64,000 bases of DNA from Glandiceps talaboti (taxonomy: Eukaryota; Hemichordata; Enteropneusta; Spengelidae). This document shows positions 23,352 to 33,600 of this stretch, piece by piece (within the stretch, counting starts at the first letter, position 1; each line of letters begins with the position of its first letter). The stretch covers positions 826,501 to 890,500 of the forward strand of contig NC_135563.1 of assembly GCF_964340395.1 (NCBI RefSeq), in the 5' to 3' direction. The notes below the pieces were generated by a model, which ran no database searches, was not told the origin of the DNA, and worked only from the letters and a program-made list of their open reading frames with translations. A program made the position numbers and the translations under genes.

Positions 23352-23880
23352 CCTATCCAACCATGTTGTTATCTTTGCAATATATGCGATCATTTGGCTG
23401 TTGCTATGGGTGTGGTCATGTTGTAAGACATATTTGCATACATTTCGAATGTTTTTTCACTTGTCTATGAATCCCTGATGTTATCTTTGCAATATATGTG
23501 CTCATTTGGCTGTTGCTATGGGTGTGGTCTTGTTGCTAGGTATATTTGCATACATTTTTTGAATGTATATTCATTTGTCTATTAATCCCTGTTGTTATCT
23601 TTGCAATATACGTGATCATTTGGCTGGTGCCATTGGCGTGGTCTTGTTGCTAGGCATATTTACATAAATTTTAAGAATGTTTATTCACTTGTCTATTAAC
23701 CCCTGTTGTTATCTTTGTGAAATACACCACCGTTTGGCTGTTGCTATGGGCGTGGTCATGGTTGCTAAGGCTATTTGCATACATTTTTTTGAATGTTTAC
23801 TCACTGCCTACCTGGTGATGTAATCTGACCAAAATATACTGCCATTTGGTTGTTGCTAAGGGTGTGGTCATCGTTTGTAG
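23352..23880 (+). repeat. 115-bp tandem repeat, second locus
   Basis: About five copies of the same family as 8489-8931 (CTTTGCAATATA..TTTGGCTGTTGCTATGGG..GCATACATTTTT). They become more diverged toward the right end. Confidence 0.8.
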
Positions 23881-24420
23881 GACCAACTGTGTCAAAATAT
23901 TTGGAGGAAAATCTGCAGAATAACAATTCTAGAAACATCTCACCAAATTTCAGTCTCATTGATCTAGTACTTTTTGAGATATAAATTTTTGACCAAAATT
24001 CAATTTTTACACCTAATTTGCATATTACTGATTGAGATCATGCTGAATATTTCTTCATCTATACACACCCAGATGCATCCCACTAAATCTCAGCCAAATC
24101 TGCTGAGTAGTTTTGGAATAAAGATTTTTGACCAAAACAACACATTTTTAGCTTTAATCTGCATATCATTGATGGAATCATCATGTCATGAACAAATCTT
24201 AATTCACTTACCCCTAAGAATTTTCCCACCAAATTTCAGGCCAATCTGCCCAGTAGTTTTGGAGTTTAAATTTTTTTGACCAAAAATCACATTTTTTGAC
24301 CGAAAACACACATTTCTGATGCAATCATTTTCTTTTGAACAATTTCCCAACTAGACACCCAAAGTAACATGACCACCAAATATTAAAGCAATCGGTCCAG
24401 CAGTTTTTGACTTTAAGTTG

Positions 24421-24423
<3 letters not shown>
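23881..24423 (+). repeat. Degenerate repeat with CACCAAATTTCAG blocks, ending in (CA)n
   Basis: Three to four diverged copies of a block containing CACCAAATTTCAGNCC, ATCTGCYSAGTAGTTTTGG and TTTTTGACCAAAA, with a period near 120-130 bp. It runs directly into the CA microsatellite, which looks like the tail of this dispersed element. Confidence 0.6.

Positions 24424-24509
<86 letters not shown>
24424..24509. repeat. (CA)n microsatellite
   Basis: About 86 bp of pure CA dinucleotide repeat. Confidence 0.98.
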
Positions 24510-24511
<2 letters not shown>

Positions 24512-24529
24512 AGCAATGCCTATAGCGCT

Positions 24530-25228
24530 ACTGAACCTTCAGTTCAGTTCTGCTAAAAAATCATGAGACAAGCTTTGATAGACAATGTCTGTGGTACCAT
24601 TGGTAATGTAATAGTCTCTTGTATGGAATTAACAAAGATCAGCTTCACCGTTTGCAATCTCTTCAAAACGCTGCAGCACGTTTAGTTAGTCGTTCCCGTA
24701 AATTTGACCATATTACACCTGTATTAGTTGATTTACATTGGCTGCCAGTAGAAGCACGTATTAAGTTCAAGGTTATGTTAATTACTTTTAAAGTAATCAG
24801 AGGCTTTGCACCAGTGTATTTGACAGAGCTGATAGAGCAGTATGTTCCTTCTAGAGATCTCCGCTCTGCAGACAAGTTACGTCTGATTCCACCCCGCGGT
24901 ACATTCAGTAAGACATACGGCCAGAGAGCCTTTTCAGTTTGCGCGCCATCACTGTGGAATAAGTTACCTGTAGAGATTCGTACTGCAAGGAATGTTGAGT
25001 CTTTTAAACGCGGTTTGAAAACCTATCTTTTTAATATGTATTATCAGTGATTCGTTTTTTGCTTTGCTGTACATTTATTTCACCGCAGGACTGTGTGTTC
25101 TTTACCCTACCACTTGCAATGTGTATTTTTAAATTTTGCATATTCTTTTTAGAGTTTCTGTACATCGCACTGTGACGTATGTGTAGTGCGTTTTCTAAGA
25201 AATTAAAATAATAATAATAATAATAATG
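24530..25228 (+). mobile_element. CR1/L2-like LINE 3' end
   Basis: Contains the terminal RT-C coding sequence followed by about 175 bp of untranslated region, ending in AAATTAAAATAATAATAATAATAATAATGG, an (AAT)n tail (about 25205-25227). The 5' side is truncated, as is usual. The left border is not sharply defined. Confidence 0.8.
24607..25050 (+). pseudogene. LINE ORF2 C-terminal fragment
   Basis: The frame reads CNSLLYGINKDQLHRLQSLQ, NAAARLVSRSRKFDHITPVL, VDLHWLPVEARIKFKV, then RAFSVCAPSLWNKLPVEIRT and a C-terminal FKRGLKTYLFNMYYQ. These blocks are diagnostic of the CR1/L2 group. A TAA sits where the family usually has a tyrosine codon just upstream (24604-24606). All catalytic RT and endonuclease parts are missing. 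Confidence 0.85.
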
Positions 25229-25327
25229 GCGCCGACTGAGAGCGACGTACGAATCTGAGCAAATATCCAACTAGAATTGTGCTTTCACCTACAACTTTGA
25301 GCGGTTAAATTGAAGACACCAGGCATT

Positions 25328-25522
25328 ATGAATATGTGGTGGATACTACTGTTGTGTTTACTTGTGGAAGTATGTGGTTTTGAGCTGGAAAGAAGGTCGA
25401 GGGGAAACAACATGGGCAACACTAGTATTCAGCAGCAAAGGGAACGAGGTGTCAGGATTCAATGGTCAAGATTCGAGTTATTGGACCTACGGAAAAATCA
25501 AACATCTTTATTACCAGAACAA
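25328..25522 (+). CDS. Possible small secreted-peptide gene, exon 1
   Basis: An ATG at 25328 opens MNMWWILLLCLLVEVCGFEL, a convincing signal peptide, followed by ERRSRG (a dibasic site). The remainder is polar, with two sequons (NTS, NQT), a second dibasic RK, and the end SLLPEQ. It stops at CAA|GTAAGAG, a strong 5' splice site in phase 0. The frame would otherwise run on to about 25627. The ATG lies about 100 bp after the LINE's (AAT)n tail, so the promoter would have to be very close or within the LINE. It is nested antisense in a prominin intron. The family is not recognised. Confidence 0.4.
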
Positions 25523-26543
25523 GTAAGAGTAATAAGGAGCGGACAATCACTAGCTGGTATCGAGAACATTGCTACACACCATGTCCATTGTCGGACTGTT
25601 ATATCTATTATTACGAACCCTGCTTAGACTATTTACATTTATATTCTTTCTGAATGAGTTTGGTTACTTCTGTCTTCTTTTACATTTGCGTATTATTGTA
25701 AAGCGGTGTGGATAATGTTTTCGTTGACATATCGCTATATAAACAAACTAATTCTAAAAACTAATTCTACCATCACCATAACATTACCGCTATTATGTGC
25801 ATTTTTGTCATTGACACATTGGAAAATGTGAAGCTACATGTTTGTAAATTTTTATTCCGAATTTCTGTTTTTGCCTATTTTGCCTTGTATATTCTTCCTT
25901 GCCTGTGGTCTTGCTAATCAGTATTTTATAAACGAAAGGCTTTTCTCAAAATGTAATTCTTGTATTTGTTTGAAGGCATTATTGGACTCTCATTTGATTT
26001 GAGAAACATCCACTGGGGAAATGGTTGGTGATGATGGTGATCAACACATCTGATTGAGTAACTGTAGTCTGTATACAATCAATTATTTTCACAAATATGG
26101 TCTGCTTTTGATGTTAATGGCATATATTAAACAGTAAAGTTGATCAAAGGCAGTATTGCTTTCCTCTCAGAGACTTAATGCATGAATGCCACAATGTGTA
26201 ATGTACAAATAAGGACAGCTTACTGTTATTATCTGAAACTGCTTGCAAAACTGTCAATTGAACTTGTATACCAAATTCAGCAATAGCATATGTAATACCC
26301 ATGCATCGGTTATGGTACTCAAGATTTTCATAATTCAAATAGTACATGTATTTCCTCAAATTAGGTCATTTCAATACAAAGGCATGGGGCTAATGTTTTC
26401 TATTGTTTCTTGTATTTAAGTACACTACTTGAATAATGATAGTAGTTTTCAACCTCTGATTGTTATCAATAATCATGCTTGTCAGCCTGTTATTTTAAAA
26501 ATTCTACTCCTTTCCAATTTTTCATCCACTTATTCATCTGCAG

Positions 26544-26597
26544 GATGACGATGTCACCCAAGAATTACCTATAGAGTTGGACATAAATGGGTGTTGA
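26544..26597 (+). CDS. Possible small secreted-peptide gene, exon 2
   Basis: A pyrimidine-rich tract ending TTCATCTGCAG (26533-26543) is followed in phase 0 by DDDVTQELPIELDINGC and TGA. Joined to exon 1 this gives an 82-residue precursor. Supporting points are a matching phase, a canonical acceptor, and an AATAAA 278 bp further on (26875-26880). The nearer 3' region is a 62-bp tandem repeat, and the AATAAA falls inside a later DNA insertion, so the true polyadenylation site is uncertain. Confidence 0.38.
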   Translation, partial: DDDVTQELPIELDINGC

Positions 26598-26637
26598 TGT
26601 TTCTGTCACCATCGATGATGATGTTGTCGACACAGCC

Positions 26638-27657
26638 TTAGGTGCAGTATAACTCATTAACTATGTAGTATAACTATGAGTTTATTCTCACTGACTGTCT
26701 TAGGTGCAGTATAACTCATTAACTATGTAGTATAACTATGAGTTTATTCCCACTGACTGTCTTAGGTGCAGTATAACTCATTAACTATGTAGTATAACCA
26801 CAGGGTAAAGGACAAATGATCAATTTTGTACTCGCGATTTTCCGGATTTCTAATATTATTTTCTGTATATTTCAAATAAAGTTTTAAATACTGTTTCCTC
26901 TCACTGTTTTTTTCTATTTCCTACCTAATATCAATGTCTTATCTGAGTTTATCAGCTTTGCATTAATTAGTAGCTTGCTAGAACAAACTCACTATTGGCC
27001 CAAATGAACGCATTATACCGTGAGTGTAAACATCTACTGATACGACTAATGGTAATACACGGAAAGGGGTGAAACTCCAAAGGGACGTGTCCAGAGGACA
27101 TCCGTAAATCACCCTGCCACTTAATTCATTCATGAATTCACAAAACAACAGGAAATAAACAAGCGATGCAACATTCTATTTTCGAAAATGTCGATCATGC
27201 TGCACGGGTTACATTTTGGGGACATTTTTGGTTTTCAATCGTGAATATCTATCATGCAAGTATTTCTTTGAATACGTCGGCTTTTAAATATATCATCCAA
27301 GCTACATTTTTCACGATAGACATTTTTGGTTTTCAATCGTGAATATCTATCGTGCAAGCATTTCTTGGACAACGTCGGCTTTTTAATATGCCAATCCTAC
27401 ATCCATGATCGATCCTACTGAACGACACATTGTTTTGTCCACGCGAGTACAAAATTGACCAAAAGTCCATGCGAGTACAAAATTGATCATTTGTCCTTTA
27501 CCCTGTGGTATAACTATGAGTTTATTCTCACTGACTGTCTTAGGTGCAGTATAACTCATTAACTGTGTAGTATAACTATGAGTTTATTCTCACTGACTGT
27601 CTTAGGTGCAGTATAACTCATTAACTATGTAGTATAACTATGAGTTTATTCTCACTG
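26638..27657 (+). repeat. 62-bp tandem repeat, about five copies, split by a DNA element
   Basis: The unit starts CTTAGGTGCAGTATAACTCA and includes TATGAGTTTATTCTCACTGACTGT. About 2.6 copies lie left of 26799 and about 2.4 right of 27507. They are nearly identical except for a few substitutions. Confidence 0.88.
26799..27507. mobile_element. 709-bp inverted-repeat DNA element
   Basis: Ends match perfectly over about 37 bp, starting CACAGGGTAAAGGACAAATG. GTATAAC flanks both sides (26792-26798 and 27508-27514), a 7-bp duplication that can be checked against the intact 62-bp units on either side. Inside are two copies of a block starting TTTTGGTTTTCAATCGTGAA (about 27225 and 27328). There is also an extra partial copy of the terminal repeat near 27440. 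No coding capacity is seen. Confidence 0.88.
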
Positions 27658-27832
27658 TTGACAAGAAATAATGACAAGCAAATGAAGTGTACATTTGGTT
27701 AATGTACAGTACTTTTTTTATTACAGAAGTCAAGTATATCATTGTAGTTACTGTTTTTAATAAAATAGTCACATACAATAGTCCACCGGCCCAGATATTT
27801 ACACATGACAAAATACATGATAACACCTTGGA
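27658..27832. other. Intron sequence
   Basis: AT-rich, nothing recognised. Confidence 0.4.
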
Positions 27833-28009
27833 TATGTGATAATCCTATGAAATCAATGTTAGTTTTACATCATACTGCTCCAAGCATGATTCCGCGGACT
27901 AATACAAATTCGAGCCGGTAGGCGAGATTTGTAGTTCGTGGAATCATACGAGGCGCAGCAAGACCTAAAATTAACATTGATTTCATGGGATTATATATTT
28001 ATCACATAA
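27833..28009. mobile_element. 177-bp foldback/MITE
   Basis: The arms read TATGTGATAA...ATGAAATCAATGTTA on the left and the complement on the right (27965-28009), with GTTAGTTTTA matching GTTAATTTTA. The GC-richer middle reads CGAGCCGGTAGGCGAGATTT. It is non-coding. Confidence 0.65.
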
Positions 28010-28479
28010 TAAAGTTTTTCCACATATTTCCTCTATTTTGAATTGAATTTTATGAATACTACATCGTTTCATCGCACTTTATTTTTCATCACAAACCAAA
28101 AATGGCAACCGATGGCTATGGAAATTACGCAATCACGTGACCTGTTGTGAGGTCAAGCTTACGTGCAAGTTACACTGTGCCATGGTTTCTCAACCAAAAT
28201 TATCGGTTATGACCTAGCAATGTACATGTTATATCAAATTTAGCTTTAAAATGTAAGTAAACTTTGTCTGAATGCGACTTTTGTTCCAACATTTTAATCA
28301 TATTAGCTCAGGTTTATGTTCGGAGCTTTGAGCTCGACGGCAAATCGAACCGGCTGCTAGCCTACATACGAATTATTATCGATAATCTACATGATTTTTA
28401 TCTACATGAAATCTCTCTCACATCACGTGCAGATTCTGCTTCTTGGTGTAGAATCTGAGAAAATTGACCATTAAACAAC

Positions 28480-28928
28480 TTATCACCACATATATGAAGC
28501 TTGACTAAGTCTTGTAACAGAAGTTCAAGCATGTCTGAGTTATGGCTTTGGACATGAAAACTGCGCCAACAAAATGGCTGCCAGGCAGCCATATCGGATT
28601 GTATCACGTCGAAAATAGATATGCACATGTATATCATAGAACACTGTCCTAATACTAACTTTGAATGAGATCTGTTCAAGCATGTCTGAGTTATGGCTTT
28701 GGACATGGAATATTCGCAAACAAAATGGCTGCTAGGTGGCCATATTGGATCGTATCATGAAACAAATTGACGTGCATATGTATGCCATAGTATGTTGCCC
28801 CTGTACCAAGTTTGAAAAAAATCGGTCCAGGCATCTCCAAGAAACGGCTCCGGATGGACGGCGGACAGACGGACGCACGGACCCCAATCCATAAGTCCCT
28901 GTCCCGGACTTTGTCCGATGGGGACTAA
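28480..28928 (+). repeat. About 170-bp tandem repeat with GGACGGACAGACGG tail
   Basis: Two copies share TTCAAGCATGTCTGAGTTAT, GGCTTTGGACATG and AACAAAATGGCTGC (about 28526 and 28676). The second ends in CGGTCCAGGCATCTCCAAGA, a GACGG-rich tail, and CCCGGACTTTGTCCGATGGGGAC. It looks like a dispersed non-coding repeat family. Confidence 0.65.
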
Positions 28929-29405
28929 TTATTTCTTATAAATACCTTTTTTTTATTCTGTGTGATTTCTGGTATGTCAATGCTAACCACCTTCAAAGAT
29001 CGTCATTACTGCTAGCTTGAATACTGTAGACTGTAGTTCAAACTGCCGAGATAGGCTTGATAATATCAAAACCTTCTTGGATATATACTGACTCGATTGA
29101 TGACTCACTGTTGCTAGGACATGATTCAACTAAGTTTTCAATCACTGAACCTGAGACAAGTTGTGCCATTTTACATTAATCTGCTCTTATCACACTTCTG
29201 TTCCACTAACGTAACGTAACATGGTGTGATCGTAGGACAACTTCAGGAGGTTGGCAAGATATTTGTGATTTTTAGAAGTAACGATTGGATATCGACATTT
29301 ATGTATACAAAGTATTATTCAAAATTATTTTTGTTATCTTATTTACAATTGTAGTAAATAGCTTTTCATAGGCTCTTTAAAAACTGACATACATAATTAC
29401 TATTA

Positions 29406-29408
<3 letters not shown>
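28929..29408. other. Intron sequence
   Basis: AT-rich with no recognised exon. The region 29347-29373 is an inverted match to about 18974-19000, pointing to a shared dispersed repeat. Confidence 0.4.

Positions 29409-29490
<82 letters not shown>
29409..29490. repeat. (TA)n microsatellite
   Basis: About 82 bp of AT dinucleotide, 80 bp from the donor side of the prominin exon at 29576-29665. Confidence 0.97.
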
Positions 29491-29492
<2 letters not shown>

Positions 29493-29575
29493 ATATCTAA
29501 TTACCTCTATTGAAAAATGAAATTTTGAATGGATATTGGTATTTTAGACAAACTTAATTTGCCATAGATACTTAC

Positions 29576-29665
29576 GTTTTGAAGTTTGTTCTACGCTGGT
29601 AAAGAGTGGCTGTACTGTTGTATTTGTATACTCCTGTATTGGTACCCCAAGACGATAACCCACAT
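29576..29665 (-). CDS. PROM1: Prominin, internal exon (second)
   Basis: Ninety bases read in phase 1 to phase 1. Joined to the upstream exon, the sequence gives ADLE-N-VGYRLGVPIQEY, which matches the prominin pattern T-D-L-x-x-I-x-x-x-L-G-G-x-I at the expected place. It continues TNTTVQPLFTSVEQTSK, against the family's 'x-I-I-P-V-L-D-E-I-K'. The minus strand shows ACATCAACAG before the exon and GTAAGT after it (29575-29570). One N-glycosylation sequon (NTT) is present, as expected for an extracellular loop. The 31.8-kb intron upstream is mostly 54-bp satellite. A 401-bp inverted-repeat element lies only 46 bp upstream of the acceptor side. Confidence 0.82.
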
Positions 29666-29711
29666 CTGTTGATGTATAACATAAAATTATTAATATATAT
29701 ATATATATATA

Positions 29712-30112
29712 AGGCCAAAAAAAAAATATCTGGTTCTGGTCAGGGTAAACTTTCTAAAGTGGTGCGACGACGCGAATCTTCTTTTTCCTAATTTTTTTTT
29801 TTTTTTTTGCAAATTAGTAAATACACATTTTTTTGACACTTTACATACTCTGTTCATGGAAGAAGGTTCTACTTCCATGCGCTGTTCTATCATATTCATC
29901 TCTTGAAAAACTTCCTTTTTCTTCGAAGCAGTTTAGGCTTTGTATTTAAGCAGTCTTGGCATATAGGGTAGATTTCAGCTGCTTGTTCTCCTGATATCAG
30001 GAATAAATAAGGAACGGGAAAGCAAAAATTATCGGAAAAAAAGGATCGACGCGGGGGTATTCAGGGCACGCCCGCGCTGACCAGAACCAGATATTTTTTT
30101 TTTTTTTGGCCT
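29712..30112. mobile_element. 401-bp MITE with poly(A) inside its inverted ends
   Basis: The left end is AGGCC, then an A run, then TATCTGGTTCTGGTCAG. The right end is the complement (CTGACCAGAACCAGATA, T run, GGCCT). The inverted repeats are about 33 bp. It is non-coding. It lies directly beside a (TA)5-6 run, 46 bp upstream (in gene sense) of a prominin exon. Confidence 0.75.
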
Positions 30113-30606
30113 AACATAGTGTGGGTGATTTCATTGCTACAAGTGACAAGTTGGGAAAACTAAACTTGCTACAGTATAGCTTGTCTGTTTAAAGAAAATT
30201 GAGTAGATGCTGACTCTATGACACAATTCAGTCCATGTGCCTTTTACCATGCAAGATATACTCTGTAATACCATAACATAATTATAATACACAATGGGAT
30301 TTCCATTTCATGACACCTGATCACAGAACTGCACAAGGAGGACTTATGTGATAGCACTCAGATTGGTTCAACTTTTTGGAAAACATATATATTTATTTTC
30401 TTACTCCATAGGGGTCATCATTTTTACAAAGTGAATAAGGGGGGGGGGGGGGGGGGGGGGGGAGGCACCTTATTTTCAACAACTGGACGAAATCATGAAC
30501 CACCCTCCTGTACGTAAATTTCCATAAAACAAATGTATGTGCATACAGTAAACCATAAACAATGGCTATAAATATACGTTCAAATATAACACAAACTCTT
30601 TGTCTT
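30113..30606. other. Intron sequence with 24-base poly-G
   Basis: No gene is recognised. A 24-base G run lies at 30439-30462, about 145 bp before the 54-bp satellite starts. Confidence 0.6.
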
Positions 30607-33600
30607 ATTAATCTTGTAATTCCTACACTAGGCGTTACTCCGTCATCATTCTGTAGTAGTATTAATCTTGTAATTCCTACACTAGACATTACTCCGTCAT
30701 CATTCTGTAGTAGTATTAATCTTGTAATTCCTACACTAGGCGTTACTCCGTCATCATTCTGTAGTAGTATTAATCTTGTAATTCCTACACTAGACATTAC
30801 TCCGTCATCATTCTGTAGTAGTATTAATTTTGTAATTCCTACACTAGGCGTTACTCCGTCATCATTCTGTAGTAGTATTAATCTTGTAATTCCTACACTA
30901 AGCGTTACTCCGTTATCATTCTGTAGTAGTATTAATCTTGTAATTCCTACACTAGGCGTAACTCCGTCATCATTCTGTAGTAATTGTAATTCCTACACTA
31001 GGCGTTACTCCGTCATCATTCTGTAGTAGTATTAATCATGTAATTCCTACACTAGACATTACTCCGTCATCATTCTGTAGTAGTATTAATCTTGTAATTC
31101 CTACACTAGGCGTTACTCCGTCATCATTCTGTAGTAGTATTAATCTTGTAATTCCTACACTAGGCATTACTCCGTCATCATTCTGTAGTAGTATTAAACT
31201 TGTAATTCCTACACTAGGCGTTACTCCGTCATCATTCTGTAGTAGTATTAATCTTGTAATTCCTACACTAGACATTACTCCGTCATCATTCTGTAGTAGT
31301 ATTAATCTTGTAATTCCTACACTAGGCGTTACTCCGTCATCATTCTGTAGTAGTATTAATCTTGTAATTCCTACACTAGACATTACTCCGTCATCATTCT
31401 GTAGTAGTATTAATTTTGTAATTCCTACACTAGGCGTTACTCCGTCATCATTCTGTAGTAGTATTAATCTTGTAATTCCTACACTAAGCGTTACTCCGTT
31501 ATCATTCTGTAGTAGTATTAATCTTGTAATTCCTACACTAGGCATTACTCCGTCATCATTCTGTAGTAGTATTAATCTTGTAATTCCTACACTAGGCGTT
31601 ACTCCGTTATCATTCTGTAGTAGTATTAATCTTGTAATTCCTACACTAGGCGTTACTCCGTCATCATTCTGTAGTAGTATTAATCTTGTAATTCCTACAC
31701 TTGACATTACTCCGTCATCATTCTGTAGTAGTATTAATCTTGTAATTCCTACACTAAGCGTTACTCCGTCATCATTCTGTAGTAGTATTAATCTTGTAAT
31801 TCCTACACTAAGCGTTACTCCGTCATCATTCTGTAGTAGTATTAATCTTGTAAATCCTACACTAGACATTACTCCGTCATCATTCTGTAGTAGTATTAAT
31901 CTTGTAATTCCTACACTAGGCGTTACTCCGTCATCATTCTGTAGTAGTATTAATCTTGTAATTCCTACACTAGGCATTACTCCGTCATCATTCTGTAGTA
32001 GTATTAAACTTGTAATTCCTACACTAGACGTTACTCCGTCATCATTCTGTAGTAGTATTAATCTTGTAATTCCTACATTAGGCGTTACTCCGTCATCATT
32101 CTGTAGTAGTATTAATCTTGTAATTCCTACACTAAGCGTTACTCCGTCATCATTCTGTAGTAGTATTAATCTTGTAATTCCTACACTAAGCGTTACTCCG
32201 TCATCATTCTGTAGTAGTATTAATCTTGTAATTCCTACACTAGACATTACTCCGTCATCATTCTGTAGTAGTATTAATCTTGTAATTCCTACACTAAGTG
32301 TTACTCCGTCATCATTCTGTAGTAGTATTAATCTTGTAATTCCTACACTAGACATTACTCCGTCATCATTCTGTAGTAGTATTAATCTTGTAATTCCTAC
32401 ACTAGGCGTTACTCCGTCATCATTCTGTAGTAGTATTAATCTTGTAATTCCTACACTAGGCATTACTCCGTCATCATTCTGTAGTAGTATTAAACTTGTA
32501 ATTCCTACACTAGGCGTTACTCCGTCATCATTCTGTAGTAGTATTAATCTTGTAATTCCTACACTAGACATTACTCCGTCATCATTCTGTAGTAGTATTA
32601 ATCTTGTAATTCCTACACTAGGCGTTACTCCGTCATCATTCTGTAGTAGTATTAATCTTGTAATTCCTACACTAGACATTACTCCGTCATCATTCTGTAG
32701 TAGTATTAATCTTGTAATTCCTACGCTAGGCGTTACTCCGTCATCATTCTGTAGTAGTATTAATCTTGTAATTCCTACACTAAGAGTTACTCCGTCATCA
32801 TTCTGTAGTAGTATTAATCTTGTAATTCCTACACTAGGCGTTACTCCGTCATCATTCTGTAGTAGTATTAATCTTGTAATTCCTACACTAGACATTACTC
32901 CGTCATCATTCTGTAGTAGTATTAATTTTGTAATTCCTACACTAGGCGTTACTCCGTCATCATTCTGTAGTAGTATTAATCTTGTAATTCCTACACTAAG
33001 CGTTACTCCGTTATCATTCTGTAGTAGTATTAATCTTGTAATTCCTACACTAGGCATTACTCCGTCATCATTCTGTAGTAGTATTAATCTTGTAATTCCT
33101 ACACTAGGCGTTACTCCGTTATCATTCTGTAGTAGTATTAATCTTGTAATTCCTACACTAGGCGTTACTCCGTCATCATTCTGTAGTAGTATTAATCTTG
33201 TAATTCCTACACTTGACATTACTCCGTCATCATTCTGTAGTAGTATTAATCTTGTAATTCCTACACTAAGCGTTACTCCGTCATCATTCTGTAGTAGTAT
33301 TAATCTTGTAATTCCTACACTAAGCGTTACTCCGTCATCATTCTGTAGTAGTATTAATCTTGTAAATCCTACACTAGACATTACTCCGTCATCATTCTGT
33401 AGTAGTATTAATCTTGTAATTCCTACACTAGGCGTTACTCCGTCATCATTCTGTAGTAGTATTAATCTTGTAATTCCTACACTAGGCATTACTCTGTCAT
33501 CATTCTGTAGTAGTATTAATCTTGTAATTCCTACACTAGGCGTTACTCCGTCATCATTCTGTAGTAGTATTAATCTTGTAATTCCTACATTAGGCGTTAC

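Noticed and set aside
23092-23393. Two overlapping minus-strand frames across GGGGCGG repeats
   Set aside because: Artefacts of the short tandem repeat at 23236-23310.
24325-24516. Cys-Val repeat frame, and similar frames at 21418-21884
   Set aside because: Translation of (CA)n microsatellites.
26799-27507. Transib/RAG-like element because the ends start CACAGGG
   Set aside because: The duplication that fits these ends is 7 bp, not the 5 bp of Transib, and no transposase is present.
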